The notes beneath the pieces were generated by a model. It made no database searches, was not told the origin of the DNA, and saw nothing but the letters and a program-made list of their open reading frames with translations. 64,000 nt of DNA from Epiperipatus broadwayi (taxonomy: Eukaryota > Onychophora > Udeonychophora > Euonychophora > Peripatidae), in assembly GCA_028023455.1 (NCBI GenBank), contig JAQFVV010006208.1, positions 10,086,963-10,150,962 of the forward strand. Reading direction: 5' to 3'. Shown piece by piece: positions 46,201-57,694 of the stretch (position 1 is the stretch's first letter; every line of letters starts with the position of its first letter). Made by a program: the position numbers and the translations under genes.

Positions 46201-48139
46201 GAGGATATTAGACAGGTAAAGGTCATACCTCCATTTCTTGTTAATGCACTGTGCCATGATTTTTGTGATATATGTTATGAGTTATACTCTAACTTTCTTC
46301 CTTAATCCTATGCATCTATTTCGCTATCTTTATTTCATGTAACTGCATCGTTCAGTAAGATATTTTGAAAAGAAATGGTAAATAATTTAGAGCTTAGGTT
46401 ATGCTATCGTTTTGTATAAGATTGGTTTATTTGCTTAGAAGGAATAGAATTTTATAACTTGAAATTGAAGGTCCAATGAATCCTAAAGGAAAGGAAAGAA
46501 TCATAGAATATATTTTAATTTATTTCGGAAATGAAATATAAATTTTTAGATTAGAGTATCTAAAACAAAAATGTTTTCTTTAAAATGTTAATAATTTTTG
46601 AATGCTTTATTATTATTTTTAAAAAAATAAGTATTGCATATTTTTAAAATACAATAATATACAATAAATGTAGGGAATATGCATAGTATATTTATTTATT
46701 TATTGAATAACAGGAATATATCGATGGTTACACTTATATCATACCAAAGTAAGGCTAAATGGAAATATGTTGTGTTTAGTAAACAAAGTGTAATAAGTGA
46801 TATCTACTAAAATCTAGTAATGAATTTTGGATAAATATTTTATGTAACATCTTTGACATTACAAGATGAAATTTGTTTTAATATTTTAAGAAATCCATAC
46901 TCATTATAAAGTTAATTTTTTGTCTTTCTGTAGAATGTTTTTTCCTACGAATGTGTTTAAAGAAAAATATAGTTTAATAATATTAAGGATGAAATAATTT
47001 TGTTAATAAAGTAAATAAATATATTTGTAATAAGTTAACCATACCAAGAAACCAAATGGCAACATTTTATTTTGTCTCAAGTTTAAATAAAGACCTAACT
47101 AAGTATAAATTATTTTTATAACCCAGTAAATAAAAATGTAAAGTATAAAATAAGGATATCCATTGTAAATATTGTACATAAATTGTTTATTTTATTTTGT
47201 TGGTAGTAATAAACTTTGTTAAAATTTGTTTTTTCAAAATTTCTGTGTCTGAATTCTTTATTTCTCCACTACATTGCATGAAATCACGATATATCCATAA
47301 TAATAGAAACAAACATATAATTTTGCACAAAAGATAAATAAATAATTATTTTTAAGAATTCGATTATTTATTGGTATTCATTTAATTAAGTAATTATAAT
47401 TTTACATTATTTTATTGGTCATAAATCAGTTATCACAAATAGTATATTGAATTATATGCTATCAGTTGCCACACATACTTTTGTTTGTCAGATTATCAAA
47501 TGCTACCACGTATTTATTATATCATTACATGAAGATATAAGATCATATTATATTATTTTATTATGGTAATAAAATTATAGTATAAGAAAAGGTATACATA
47601 ATTAGTTATACAATGAAGAATATTATTATTATTTTATTATTATTAGTTTAGTGTAGTAGATTATGACATAAAATCCCTTCTCATATTTTACTACCGTAAT
47701 TTTAAATTAACTTAGAATAAATTTATGAACCTGAGATTTTTATTGAGCTAGATTATTATAAATAGAAGATTAGGATTTAATTATTAGCTTAATCTTAGTG
47801 AGTAGAAGTTATTAAAGTCGTAAGAATACTATGAGTTTTGTTATTTGAAATAGTAATAAGGGGGGATAGTGTTCTTATGCCATTGAGGTAGTATCCTGTA
47901 GGATATTGGCTCAATGTAATCTATCTTGTCACCTGTATTTTCACTTCAAGTCTCATGAAAATATTAAATATTTATTTAATTTATTTTTATAAAGTGAACC
48001 TTATTCGTATTTTAAATTTGAGCTAGTGAAATATTTAATTTTAATGCTGAATATCTTATTTATTAATTATTAACTGAGCTAGAACCCGTTTTATTTTATA
48101 TCATATACTATTCTGAAGTGAGGATGCACAAAGGCATGG

Positions 48140-48143
<4 letters not shown>
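43223..48143. other. 4.9 kb of AT-rich DNA, no gene or repeat recognised
   Basis: Very low GC with dense stops in all frames. A CCAAT box-like 'ccaatcaaat' (44191-44200) followed by 'tataaata' (44217-44224) has promoter-like spacing, but no exon or ORF follows. An 'aataaa'-type signal near 47209 is followed by 'tctgtgtctgaattcttta'. A decayed LTR element without readable coding is possible but unproven. Confidence 0.45.

Positions 48144-48221
<78 letters not shown>
48144..48221. repeat. (AT)n microsatellite
   Basis: About 78 bp of uninterrupted AT dinucleotide. Confidence 0.95.
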
Positions 48222-48222
<1 letters not shown>

Positions 48223-48366
48223 CAAATTACTACAGTTTAATTGAAAGTGTCAAACATGCTGCTCTCATAACTTTGAACACAAATCACTTAATGAAAGTAT
48301 ATTAATAATTTTTTAATTCTTCATTAGACTAAAGGTTATCCAATAATTAATAATATTTATATAATG

Positions 48367-48556
48367 TAATTTTCACTGTACCCCTCTTATGCAAGGTAGG
48401 GACATTTCTATCCACTTTTAATACCTTATGGAGGGATGTAATCATAAATATATGGCCAACTATATGTGAAAGAGATCTGTGATTATGTCCCTCCACAAGG
48501 TGTTAAAAGTGGATAGAAGGCAGTCCTACCTTGCATGAGAGTGGTGTAGTGAAAAG
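48367..48556. repeat. M3 foldback, about 190 bp
   Basis: The arms 'ttttcactgtacccctctta' with 'tgcaaggtagg' ... 'atccacttttaatacctta' are repeated inverted as 'aaggtgttaaaagtggatag' ... 'cctaccttgcatgagagtgg'. Loop around 'atatatggccaactatatg'. A second complete copy is at 57292-57489 and a single arm at 6660-6745. Confidence 0.8.
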
Positions 48557-48574
48557 TACCCTTCAGAAATTTTC

Positions 48575-48870
48575 ATTGACTTTACACATCTTTGCTGGAT
48601 TAGACATGTGGTTCAGATGAAGAGTAAGACTTCCCAAGAAAACATTTTATGTTGTATATGAGCATATTTATCATGGACAAATACCACATTTATGCAATAA
48701 AGATTCTTTCAAGAACATTCCGAGACATCAATTGCTTTCTTAGTCAGGGTAAGATGGAGAATAGAATACATATGGATAGCTGCAATTAAGAAAGGAATCA
48801 AAGACTCAGAAATCCAAAAACTTGTTACAGAGAATAGAAGAGTACATAGCAAGATATTTTATAAATTCTA
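48575..48870 (+). pseudogene. LINE, C-terminal fragment of a second (non-RTE) type
   Basis: Plus strand with mixed frames. LPKKTFYVVYEHIYHGQIPH then KDSFKNIPRHQLLS recall the L-P-K-x-x-x-Y-x-E-L...R-x-K-D-x-x-K pattern at the C-terminus of many LINE ORF2 proteins. WIAAIKKGIKDSEIQKLVTE matches the following W-R...G...E-x-x-R region. Several frameshifts make the clade uncertain. Confidence 0.55.
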
Positions 48871-49069
48871 AAAGGTCAGAATATAATATTTGTAGATAGT
48901 TTGTATAATCATGGAACGACTGCTATTTAACTTTTTTTTTCTTAAGGAATTAAGATGACCATTCTCATTGATGTATGCTAATGAATAAATATGAATTGTA
49001 TATACACTGTATATATTATTGAATCTTCGTATGACTATTAATTTGTTTCTTTTTTACTATAGTTCAATA

Positions 49070-49130
49070 GGTAACATATTTTAAGGCTATAGTCTTAAGG
49101 TTATAGTCTTAATATATGTTATTTACATAA
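49070..49130. mobile_element. M4 arm relic
   Basis: 'aaggctatagtcttaaggtt' with 'atagtcttaatatatgttat' repeats an M4 arm end in short form. It is a small fragment without termini. Confidence 0.3.
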
Positions 49131-49749
49131 TGAGTATGCTCTTTATAAATTATTAATTACAACTTTAATATAGTTCAATAAATATATTTGTTAACAAAAT
49201 AGAAATTAACAATCTATTAGAAAGTTTTTTGTATATACTGTACATTGAATATTATTATATACCACATTATTTATTGCAAGATTAGGCTGACACAAATTTA
49301 CATCTACTAGATATTATCATTTGTATATCCTTTTAATGGCCTTGAATAAAAGTAAAATTTTTATTATAGCAAACTGATTAATTCAAATAAAAATTTAAAA
49401 ATATATCTCAGTACAATATCTATAAATACTTTTTTTTTGTAAATATACTTTAAACATATAATATTTAAGTAAGTTTGTCTGTATATTCTTTTAATTATAT
49501 TGCAGGTTCTTATATCTATATGTACAAATAAACGTACAATTTTTAAAGCTAATGTTTGACACCATCAGGGCACAACCGTGATCTTTAATACTTAAGTTTA
49601 GCCAAAGGCTTTCAAGATTTAATCACTTTTTGTTTTGAAAAAAAGATAAACAAGTTAATTTTGATAGAAAACAATATCTACTTAAAATTATTATTATTTT
49701 TAATGGTAATAAAGTATATTTACGTTTCACAAAGAAGTGATAAAGAACA

Positions 49750-50180
49750 GTGGCCGACTTTCCATACAGTAATACCTGTCAGTGCTTAGTAATTAATGGA
49801 TGCAAACGGTTTGCTCATAAAATCCCTATCTAGTACTTACTCATCCAATATCCCACCTTGTGGCTTTCATCAGTGAGGAGTTTTGGATCTGAGAGCACTG
49901 CATCTAAATCTAAGGATCTAATGCAAACCATTTGGTTAACTATAAAGCTAGGAGTCCAAGATGAAAACATTAATATTTTCAATCCAAGCTGAAGAGGCAC
50001 TGGATCCTAAGAACTTGGTGCAGTGCTCTCAGATTCAAACCTCCTCATTGATGAAAACACAAACTAAACAATAGTCTGGTAATATTGGATAAGTGAGCAC
50101 TAGATAAGGATTTTATGGACAAACCTTTCATCATTGAATACCATGGCTTGCAACTAAGTGCCACTACTGTGAGTATGCTA
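49750..50180. mobile_element. M1 foldback, full but eroded copy
   Basis: The left end 'ctttccatacagtaatacct' (49759) and left arm are followed by a unique centre ('tccaagatgaaaacattaat'). The right arm runs from 'gaacttggtgcagtgctctc' (50011) to 'taagtgccactactgtgag' (50157-50175). Both hammerhead-like sites are mutated. Confidence 0.7.
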
Positions 50181-50264
50181 TTATTTTACCAACATTGTGT
50201 AATCATAAGAAATGGTGATCATAAATGATGAAATCTAAAAACTCTGATTCATTATACCATACTG

Positions 50265-51400
50265 TTTTGCATGGTTTAATGCAAACGTGGTGGATCAGGA
50301 TGTAAGGTTCTCAGATCAATTCCAGTTCTGAAAAATGCCAGTGCTCAAACTTCTTATGAATTCCCATTCAATAAAGCCATTTAGAATATGAGATTCTCTG
50401 ATCAATTTCAGAATATAAGATTCTCCGACCGATTTCAATTCTGGCACTGGAAGTGCTCAAATTTTTTTATACACACCCAGATAATGTCATTTGTAATGGA
50501 TTGATTCCAGTTCTGGCATTTCCAGTGCTCAAATTTCTTATGAACTCTCAGGCAATAAGACCATTCTGAATATAAGATTCTCAGATTGATTTCAATTCCC
50601 GCACTTCCAGTGCGCAAATTTCTTATGAACTCCCAGGTAATAAAGCTCTTTGGAATATAAGATTCTCAGATTGATTCCAGTTCTGGTAATTCTGGTGCTA
50701 AATATGAACTCTCAGGTAATAAAGCCATTCAGAATATAAGGTTCTTGGATTAATTTTAGTTCTGGCATTTCCAGTGCTCATACTTTTTATAAACGTCCAC
50801 TCCATAAAGCCATTTGGAATTAAGATTCTCTGATCAATTCCAATTTTAGAATTTGTAGTGCTCAAACTTCTTATGAACTCCCAGGGTAATAAAACCATTT
50901 GGAATATATGATTCTTGGATTGATTCCAGTTCTCGTACTTCCAATGCTCAAATTTCTGACAAACCTTCAGGCAATAAAATCATTCTGAATACAAACTTCT
51001 CAGACTGATTTCAGTTATGACACTTCCAGTGCTCAAGCATCTTATGAACTCCAAGGTAACAAAGGCATTTAGAATTTAAAGTTCTTGAACCAATTCTAGA
51101 CTTCTGGTGCTCACACTTCTTATGAACTCCCAGGTAATAAAGGTATTTAGAATATAAAGTTCTTGAACCAATTCAGTTCTGGTACTTCCAGTGCTCAAAC
51201 TTCTTATAAACTCCCAGGTAATAAAGTCATTTGGAATATAAGGTTCTTAGATCAATTCCAATTCTGATACTTCCAGTGCTGAAACTTCTTACAAATTCCC
51301 AGGTAATAAAGGCATTCAGAATATATGGTTCTCATAATGATTCCAGTTCTGGTATGTCCAGTGTTCAAACTCTCAGGAAATAAATATTCAGAATATAACA
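50265..51400. repeat. Minisatellite of about 12-13 units derived from SINE-B
   Basis: Imperfect tandem repeats of roughly 85-95 bp. Each unit has the order 'gattctcagattgattcc' (B-box-like), 'agttctggcacttccagtgc', 'tcaaacttcttatgaactcc', 'caggtaataaagccatttgg'. The first unit is preceded by a tRNA-like stretch (about 50265-50310), and the unit matches the B-box-to-tail part of the SINE-B at 4059-4130. The array appears to have grown from a single SINE insertion. Units have diverged by perhaps 10-20%. Confidence 0.8.
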
Positions 51401-51479
51401 GTGTTTGAACGTTTGGATTTGACGAGCAATAAAAATATTTAAACGTTCTAACAGACAAATAAAAGAAATTCTTTTTTGG

Positions 51480-52475
51480 AAGACAATATTAATAAAATCA
51501 TCATCATCAATAGTTCTTTCTCTTTTATGGACAGATTCAAAGAATGATCCCAAATCCATTTTCACATTCTGTTGTAATAACTGACCAGATCTTCAATTCC
51601 ACACATCTCTTTTCATTTTCTATAATATCCAGCAAGCCAATTTTCTTTTGTCATTTCTTCTTTGTTTTCATTCATTCTTCATCAAAAATCTTCTTCATTA
51701 AATTATTTTTTCTTTTTAGTACATCCAATCCTGTTTATCTTTCTACTTCTAATTTCCTCAATCAATTGTCTTTTTTTCATTTACTTTTTCCAATACTTTC
51801 TCATTCCTCAATCAATTGTCTTTTTTTCATTTACTTTTTCCAATACTTTCTCATTTACTCCTTTTATTCATCCAATTAATTTTTTCTATTCTTCTATGAA
51901 TATATCTCAAGGATTTTCAATCTATTCCCAATTTTTATCACTGTCCATATTTCACAACTATTCAATAATACCTTCTACATATCCTTCCCTTAATTCTTTC
52001 TTCAAAACTCCACTTAATAAATGCCCCCTTTTCAATGTTATCTTTCTTTTAACTACATCTTTAATTTTGCCATTCTCACTTATACTCTATCTAAATCCAT
52101 TAACTTGTCAAACTATCTTATTATTAATATTCACTTGTATTCTTTTTGTATGCTTTCCTATCAATAAATGCTTGATCTTACGTTTTGTATATCTTTCTTC
52201 CAATTTATTTAAAATATTGTGGAGATTCTATCACTGATATTAGTTCATCCACAGCAAAGGTGATATGCAGTATCTCTATCTGACTCATTTTTTAAATATT
52301 TCTCTATTATCATTAACTCTACTCTGATTTTTATTTTTTGTCCATTACAAATCAATCTTCCACTTCCATAATGCACCATTACTATTCAAATTGGTCATAA
52401 ATCTAGTTCAGATTACTTTATCAAGTGCTTTTTCCACATTCACGAACCATATATCAATTTGTATTTTTATATTCA
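51480..52475 (-). pseudogene. LINE, reverse transcriptase and C-terminal part
   Basis: Minus strand. At 52470-52400 it reads DIWFVNVEKALDKVI, the RT motif F-V-D-x-E-K-A-F-D-x-V. At 52300-52240 comes a GVRQGC...SPLLF-like block (RYCISPLLW). At 52070-51950 it reads KDVVKRKITLKRGHLLSGVL then ELREGYVEGII and SCEIWTV, the C-terminal L-R...W-S-x-E-x-W-T region. The frame is broken by many stops. The long plus-strand open frames at 51544-52237 are its antisense. The clade differs from the RTE copies. Confidence 0.7.
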
Positions 52476-53295
52476 ACTATGACTATTGAATGTCTTTAGA
52501 AAAATTCAACTTTATTTAAATATTCCAAATAGTACATCAAACAGGTTACTATATGCACAATGTTTCGAGAGCTATTATTCTCCCCGTTTCTTCAGGTGTT
52601 GCTGGCCTGACCAGTGACAGTATTAGCATGGGGTTTGAACTTGGACCCTTAGATTCTTGAGTATTGAATTTTTAAAGTAATGTTCTAACCCAACTGACCA
52701 ATCCTGCCAAAAGTAACAGTCAGTAGAAATTTAATATACTTATGTATGAGGTTCCTGATTTTTCCACTTTAAATTTCTACTGACTGTTGCCTTTGGCAAG
52801 ATGGCTCAGTTGGTTAGAGCATTACCTTAAAACTTCAATACTCAAGAATCTAAGGGTCCAGGTTCGAATCCCATGCTAGTACTATCACCAGTCAGGACAG
52901 CAACACCTGAAAAGAGGGGAGAATAATACCTCTCGGCTCAGTTGGTTAAAGCATTACCTTAAAAATTCAATACTCAAGAATCTAAGGGTCCAGGTTCGAA
53001 TCCCATGCTAGTACTATCACCGGTCAGGACAGCAACACCTGAAAAAGAGGGGAGGATAATACCTCTCGGCTCAGTTGGTTAGAGCATTACCTTAAAAATT
53101 CAATACTCAAGAATCTAAGGGTCCAGGTTCGAATCCCATGCTAGTACTATCACCGATCAGGACAGCAACACCTGAAAAAGAGGGGAGAATAATACCTCTC
53201 AAAACGATGTGCATATGCTAACCTGTTTAATGTACTATTATTAACAGTTGAATGTATTTGGAATATTTAAATAAAGTTAAATATTTCTTTTTTTA
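52476..53295. mobile_element. SINE-A dimer with triplicated tRNA-headed unit, inside a LINE
   Basis: The left half (52476-52730) is a minus-strand SINE-A with a hammerhead-like core (52563-52595). Its inverted 5' flank 'taacagtcagtagaaattta' meets the plus-strand half starting 'ctgactgttgcctttggca' (about 52780). The plus half holds three tandem units of 132-133 bp beginning at the A box 'ctcagttggtt' (52805, 52937, 53070). Each has the B box GGTTCGAATCCC and an AGCAACACCTGAAAA body. The third unit continues into the normal 3' tail, to about 53290. The insertion splits a LINE RT domain. Confidence 0.8.
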
Positions 53296-53462
53296 AAAAA
53301 ATATATCTCTCCGCAATTGTTTTAACTACAACAATAACATATATTATGACCTTCCTTTTTTGAAAACCAAATTGTTTTCTTCTAATATTCTACCTTCCCA
53401 TTAATTCTTTGAGCTAAAGCTTTCAATAATATATTGAAATATGGGTACTCATCTTTTAGCTA
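53296..53462 (-). pseudogene. LINE reverse transcriptase, upstream part
   Basis: Continuation of the LINE at 51480-52475 on the other side of the SINE-A dimer. Minus strand 53450-53330 reads NILLKALAQRINGKVE then a F-K-K-G-R-like block, corresponding to the RT palm region L-x-x-R...Q-x-G-F-R-x-G-R that precedes F-V-D-x-E-K-A-F-D. Stops are present. Confidence 0.6.
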
Positions 53463-54660
53463 AAGACGCCATTCTATGGCGCAGTTTTCGCACCAAAACA
53501 CATTAAAATGCTGTTTCCGTGGTGACACATTCGAACCCGCTTTTTCAATAGTACAACTTTTTTGTTGTGCTACAGAATGCAGGCTGCTATGTCGTGTCAC
53601 AGTACAGCATGTATGTTGCATGGTAGCAAATATATTTTGCGAATTCGCACAATTTATAAAACAGTTACGACTTGATGAGAGAGTTTGTCTTTGAATCGGA
53701 TGGAAATGTTGTTTTCATTGAATTTTATTTTATTTTAAAGAATTAAAATGTTGATATTTTGTAAAGTAATAATTCTAAGGCTTTTTACAACGTACTGTAT
53801 TGAAGTTTTAATTGGGAAAATGTTAAAGATTATGTTTTTAGTGAGTTGCAATTAGGTAACGTGTCAAGTAACGTACTGTTCGTAACATTCCACGAGACAA
53901 AGAAGACTTCTACCGTGTGTATATTTTTGAAGTAAGAAAAGTACAAATATACAGTTTTTTTTTGTAAATTTAATAAAAAGAAAATATTATAAACATGTTT
54001 AATAAGTAAAGAAGACATTTGTATGTGTTTGTTGTTGTTTAAAAAAGTTTGAGTTTCTTTATTTTGTCCGAGTACGGTTACGATTTTGAATTTTTTTATT
54101 TTAGCATTACAAACAAACAGAACCTAAACCTAAAACTAACCCTAACCCTAAAACTAACCTAAACCTAACCCTAAACTAACCCTAAAACTAACCCTAAACC
54201 TAACCCTAAACTAACCCTAAATCTAACCGTAACAACTTTTATTTTTATTACGATTATTATTATTTAGTTAAACAACAACAAAAAAAGTCGTAACACAAGT
54301 AAAAAAATATCCGATAGAAAATTGATAAAAAAAAAAGCCGTAACACAATTTAAAAAGTATACAATATAAAAAACACGAATCAAATTGTAATTTGTTGATT
54401 TTATTTTACATTTATTATTATCATTTAAATTGTATACGTTAATAAAAAATAATATTTAAAAAAGACGATTTTGTTTTGTTTTTATTTTCGCATTACAAAC
54501 AGAAAAATTATTAAAATCAACGGCCCGTGAATGTTCATATTTTATAGTTTTAGCGTGAAAATGACGCCATCCAACGACGTCTTTAGCTTTAATACAAGCA
54601 CCGAAATATGAGATCAAAAAGTTATTGTCCTGTTCTAATGACTTTCCTTTTTTTAAGCAA
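53463..54660. other. CpG-retaining island with telomere-like minisatellite
   Basis: Composition and CpG content rise sharply (for example 'ttttcgcaccaaaacac', 'gaattcgcac', 'acggcccgtgaatg', 'gacgccatccaacgacgtc'). One plus-strand frame (53476-53694, 72 codons, cysteine-rich) has no recognised family. 'tttattttagcattacaaac' (about 54100) recurs as 'tttattttcgcattacaaac' (about 54479). These could be subterminal repeats of an unrecognised mobile element, or a host regulatory island inside the transporter intron. I cannot decide between them. Confidence 0.4.
54112..54240 (+). repeat. Telomere-like degenerate minisatellite (CCCTAA variants)
   Basis: About 120 bp of mixed aaccctaa, aaacctaa and aaactaa units. 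The CCCTAA core resembles the TTAGGG-type telomere complement, but the registers vary between 6 and 8 nt. Ordinary sequence lies on both sides, so it is interstitial rather than a chromosome end. Confidence 0.8.
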
Positions 54661-54719
54661 TTAGAATCATTGGATAACCCTTGTAGTCTATACATTTATT
54701 ATATTATTTAACTATTAAA

Positions 54720-54800
54720 CATCACATGATCACCATTTCTTATGCTTGCTCATAGCTTGCACTAAGTGGCACTGCTATATGGAGAGTTTTGCCTGTTTAT
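54720..54800. mobile_element. M1 solo terminus
   Basis: 'catcacatgatcaccatttc' is followed by 'agtggcactgctatatggag' and 'agttttgcctgtttatta'. Left outer flank and right terminus are joined directly, an extreme internal deletion of M1. Confidence 0.65.
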
Positions 54801-55339
54801 TATATTATGTTATAGTTTTTGTGAGTTAAATAATTTAAGATCTTAAAAGATAATAAACAATCATATTTCATGCTTTGTATACAAAGCTTTATTAATAAAT
54901 CATCAATTTACCTTTGAAAAAACTCTAAACATTACCTCTTATCTATGCTATGTTATTCAGTCTTTAAGCTTCTAATACATATAGCATTGCTGAAATATTC
55001 TAGCTTTGGTTTGCATTGATTTACTAATTAGGATGTCAGCTAGCAGTATGCAATCATTGATTTAGTTATGTTTAGAATTTTATCAAAAGATAATTATTTA
55101 TTAATCATGCCTTGTGTACAACAAATGGCAATATACATATCATCTAGCAGTTAAATAGGTAAAAGCTTACCTATTATGAATACTGCTTTATTCAGATTTA
55201 TAAGTAGCACTGGTAAAATATTGTATCATTGGTTAGTACTCCTTTATTATTTTTAAAGTACATTATGATATGTACTATTTATTATACATCGATCTTTTAA
55301 TATGTTTATTAAACCACTAACCATCACATTATCACCATT
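54801..55339. other. No gene seen
   Basis: AT-rich intron sequence. Nothing recognised. Confidence 0.5.
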
Positions 55340-55720
55340 CCCTATACAGGCTGTTATAACAGAGACAAAACTCTCCATACAGTAGTGCAACCTAGAATAA
55401 TCAAGGGACGAAAGAAGGTTTGTGTATAAAATTCCTATCTAGTACCTACTCATCCAATATACCCAGACTAGTTTCTATCTTGCGGCTTTCATCAGTGAGG
55501 AACCTTGGATCTGAGGCCCTGCACCTAGATTTTAGAATATAATTTAATCCTTCAGCAGCCATCTTTTACCTTTTTTCATTGATGGAAGCCACAAGCTAGA
55601 AACTAGTTTAGAGATATTGGATTAGTAAGCAATAAATAGGGATTTTACGTACAAATCTTCTTGCATCCATTGATTACTCTGTCTTGCTTTGGGTGGCATT
55701 ATTGTATAAACAGTTATGCT
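55340..55720. mobile_element. M1 foldback, full copy
   Basis: Left terminus 'caaaactctccatacagtag' (55363). The left arm runs to about 55565, and the right arm from 'gatggaagccacaagctaga' to 'ggtggcattattgtataaac' (about 55692-55711). The centre is short. The right arm keeps the 'gccacaagctagaaac' hammerhead-like half without CTGATGA. Confidence 0.7.
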
Positions 55721-56049
55721 TCTGTTAATATGTTTATTTTATATCTTTTAATTAGCCTTTCATACCTTTTTTGCAGCAATTTTTTTTCCTGAAAAACAGA
55801 ATAATTGTAGTTTTCCATTATATTCTTTACTACGCTGTCTTCTTAACGAAAGTGAACAATATTGTATTTTCTTGTACTGCCTCAGTTTAAATTTGTAATG
55901 AAATAGTAAAACTTACATTCAAGTTTATGAACTTAATTTTAAAATTTGCATGTTTGGTTAATATTTTGTAATTCAATACTAGTGCAATAAATGCATAAAC
56001 ACAAAGCTAATATTTAATATCTTATTAAACAATGGACTCAGCACTTTCG

Positions 56050-56410
56050 AGAGTTATGGCTTTCATAATCATAGCTCTTTGTGAAGTAACTGATTGTCTA
56101 ATGTTATGCAAATCTATGCAAAGTTCAAGTATTCCATTTCCTGTTCATGGCATTGCTTTGTGGAGTAATTGATTGTCTAATGTTATGCAAGACAAAGACT
56201 CTTTCAGCAGACTGCTACAGAATAAGGGTAAAGAAAAAGTATTAGTGATTGAGTTTTCTTATCACTAAGTGAGTAATATTTACTAAGGCTGTAACCTCAA
56301 GAATGTGCGCATAAAAATGCGATACTAGGGACCTCTACAGGTCTTAACCACAAACTTATGTTTGGGAAGAAAAGATGGGAACTCTTCTTTACTTCAACCT
56401 ACTTATTCTG
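56050..56410. repeat. Short direct repeat and M4 half copy
   Basis: 'gattgtctaatgttatgcaa' occurs twice (56091 and 56170) in a tandem-like pair about 79 bp apart. 56275-56410 is one M4 arm ('aaggctgtaacctcaagaat', 'gggacctctacaggtcttaa', 'ggaagaaaagatgggaac') that continues like the arm at 6480-6550. Confidence 0.55.
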
Positions 56411-57099
56411 GACCTCTAGTTAGAAATAATTAGATTTCATTCACAAATTAATATTGAATATTTAACTGTTCTATGAACAGTTTATATGAAAGAATAATTT
56501 TAAGTATCATTATAGTATGACTAAATATTGAATATAACTTGATTCAGATCATAGATATGAGATTAACCTTTTACAACTTTCACTAAAAGTTACAATATTG
56601 TAGCATAAAGTGCATACCTATGCAATACCAAAACTTTTTTAGAACTCATTTCAAATATATATGTAATATTTTAATAATTCTCTAGTCTAATATGAAAAGC
56701 ATTGTAATATTTTTTTGCATAATCCAAATTAACTCCTAAAGATGAGTCAAATTTTTGATCTAATTATATTTGCCAATCTAGATCTAATAAATAATAATTA
56801 CAACAATTATTAAACTTATGTACCCCAGATTTTAAATTTTTTATAAATTGAGTTAAAAGATTTTAAAATACCATTAGTTTTAAAATAATAATTCAATTTC
56901 ATATACAAACGGTCAATTTTCTAATTGCTGAAATAAAAATTGGGTCAAAATATTAAAAAAAAAATCTGAAGGATTTCAATAATAGAATTTATATTTCTCA
57001 TCTTGAAAGATTACCGTCTTTTTTTAATTCCAAAGAATTGAGATTTATATGTGCATAAACATTGATGTATATGTAAAGAGTTCATTTAGAAAACAATAT
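56411..57099. other. No gene seen
   Basis: AT-rich. Nothing recognised. Confidence 0.5.
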
Positions 57100-57230
57100 T
57101 TATCTTTTCAATATGTGTGTGATCAAGTGTGTCAGCAGTATGAGTTAGCATGGATAGTTGAGCATTGTGTGAAAGTCTGAGTTCAAACCCCCTATACATT
57201 ACATATTGGACTGCAGGTATGAAAAAGCCT
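57100..57230 (+). mobile_element. Family C fragment
   Basis: Plus-strand C part, from 'tatcttttcaatatgtgtg' through 'gagcattgtgtgaaagtctg' to the B-box-like 'gagttcaaacccc' (57178). The hammerhead-like part is not included. Confidence 0.55.
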
Positions 57231-57291
57231 ATACTTTAGAAAGAAAAAAATTCTTATATTAAAACATTTTATGTGAATAATATTTCAGTAG

Positions 57292-57489
57292 TGTAATTTT
57301 CATTAGACCATTCTCACATAAGGTAGACTGATTTCGGCCCTAATAACACCTTGTAAGGGGTATAATAAATATATGACAAAAGACATGTGAAAAACATGTA
57401 TGATCCTCAGGGTTCACCCCTTCACAAGGTGTTAAAAGCAGACAGAAACCAATTACCATGCATGTGAATGATATAGTGAAAATTAGACT
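57292..57489. repeat. M3 foldback, second copy
   Basis: Same organisation as 48367-48556: 'aattttcattagacc' and its inverse at the ends, inner blocks 'ataacaccttgtaagggg' and 'ccccttcacaaggtgtta'. More diverged arms than the first copy. Confidence 0.7.
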
Positions 57490-57694
57490 ACAGAAATATT
57501 ATTAATTAAGTAGATCATCTCCAGTCTAATGAATGGCTAATAAAAATTATTACTATCTTATGTGATGTAGCTAATGTTTTGGGAACAATTTTTATTTGAA
57601 TAAAGTTAAAAAAATAAATTCAGCCTTGAAGGATGTTTTATATTTGATTATAGCTTTCTTATCCAAAAGCACACTTTAATAATAATCACAACTA

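Noticed and set aside
51544-52237. Two long plus-strand frames rich in Phe, Ser and Ile
   Set aside because: Antisense of a decayed LINE reverse transcriptase; the minus-strand frames carry the RT motifs.
53476-53694. 72-codon cysteine-rich frame as a gene
   Set aside because: Recognisable neither as a domain nor as an exon; kept only as part of the CpG-retaining island.
54112-54240. Chromosome end
   Set aside because: The telomere-like units are degenerate and only about 120 bp, with ordinary sequence on both sides.
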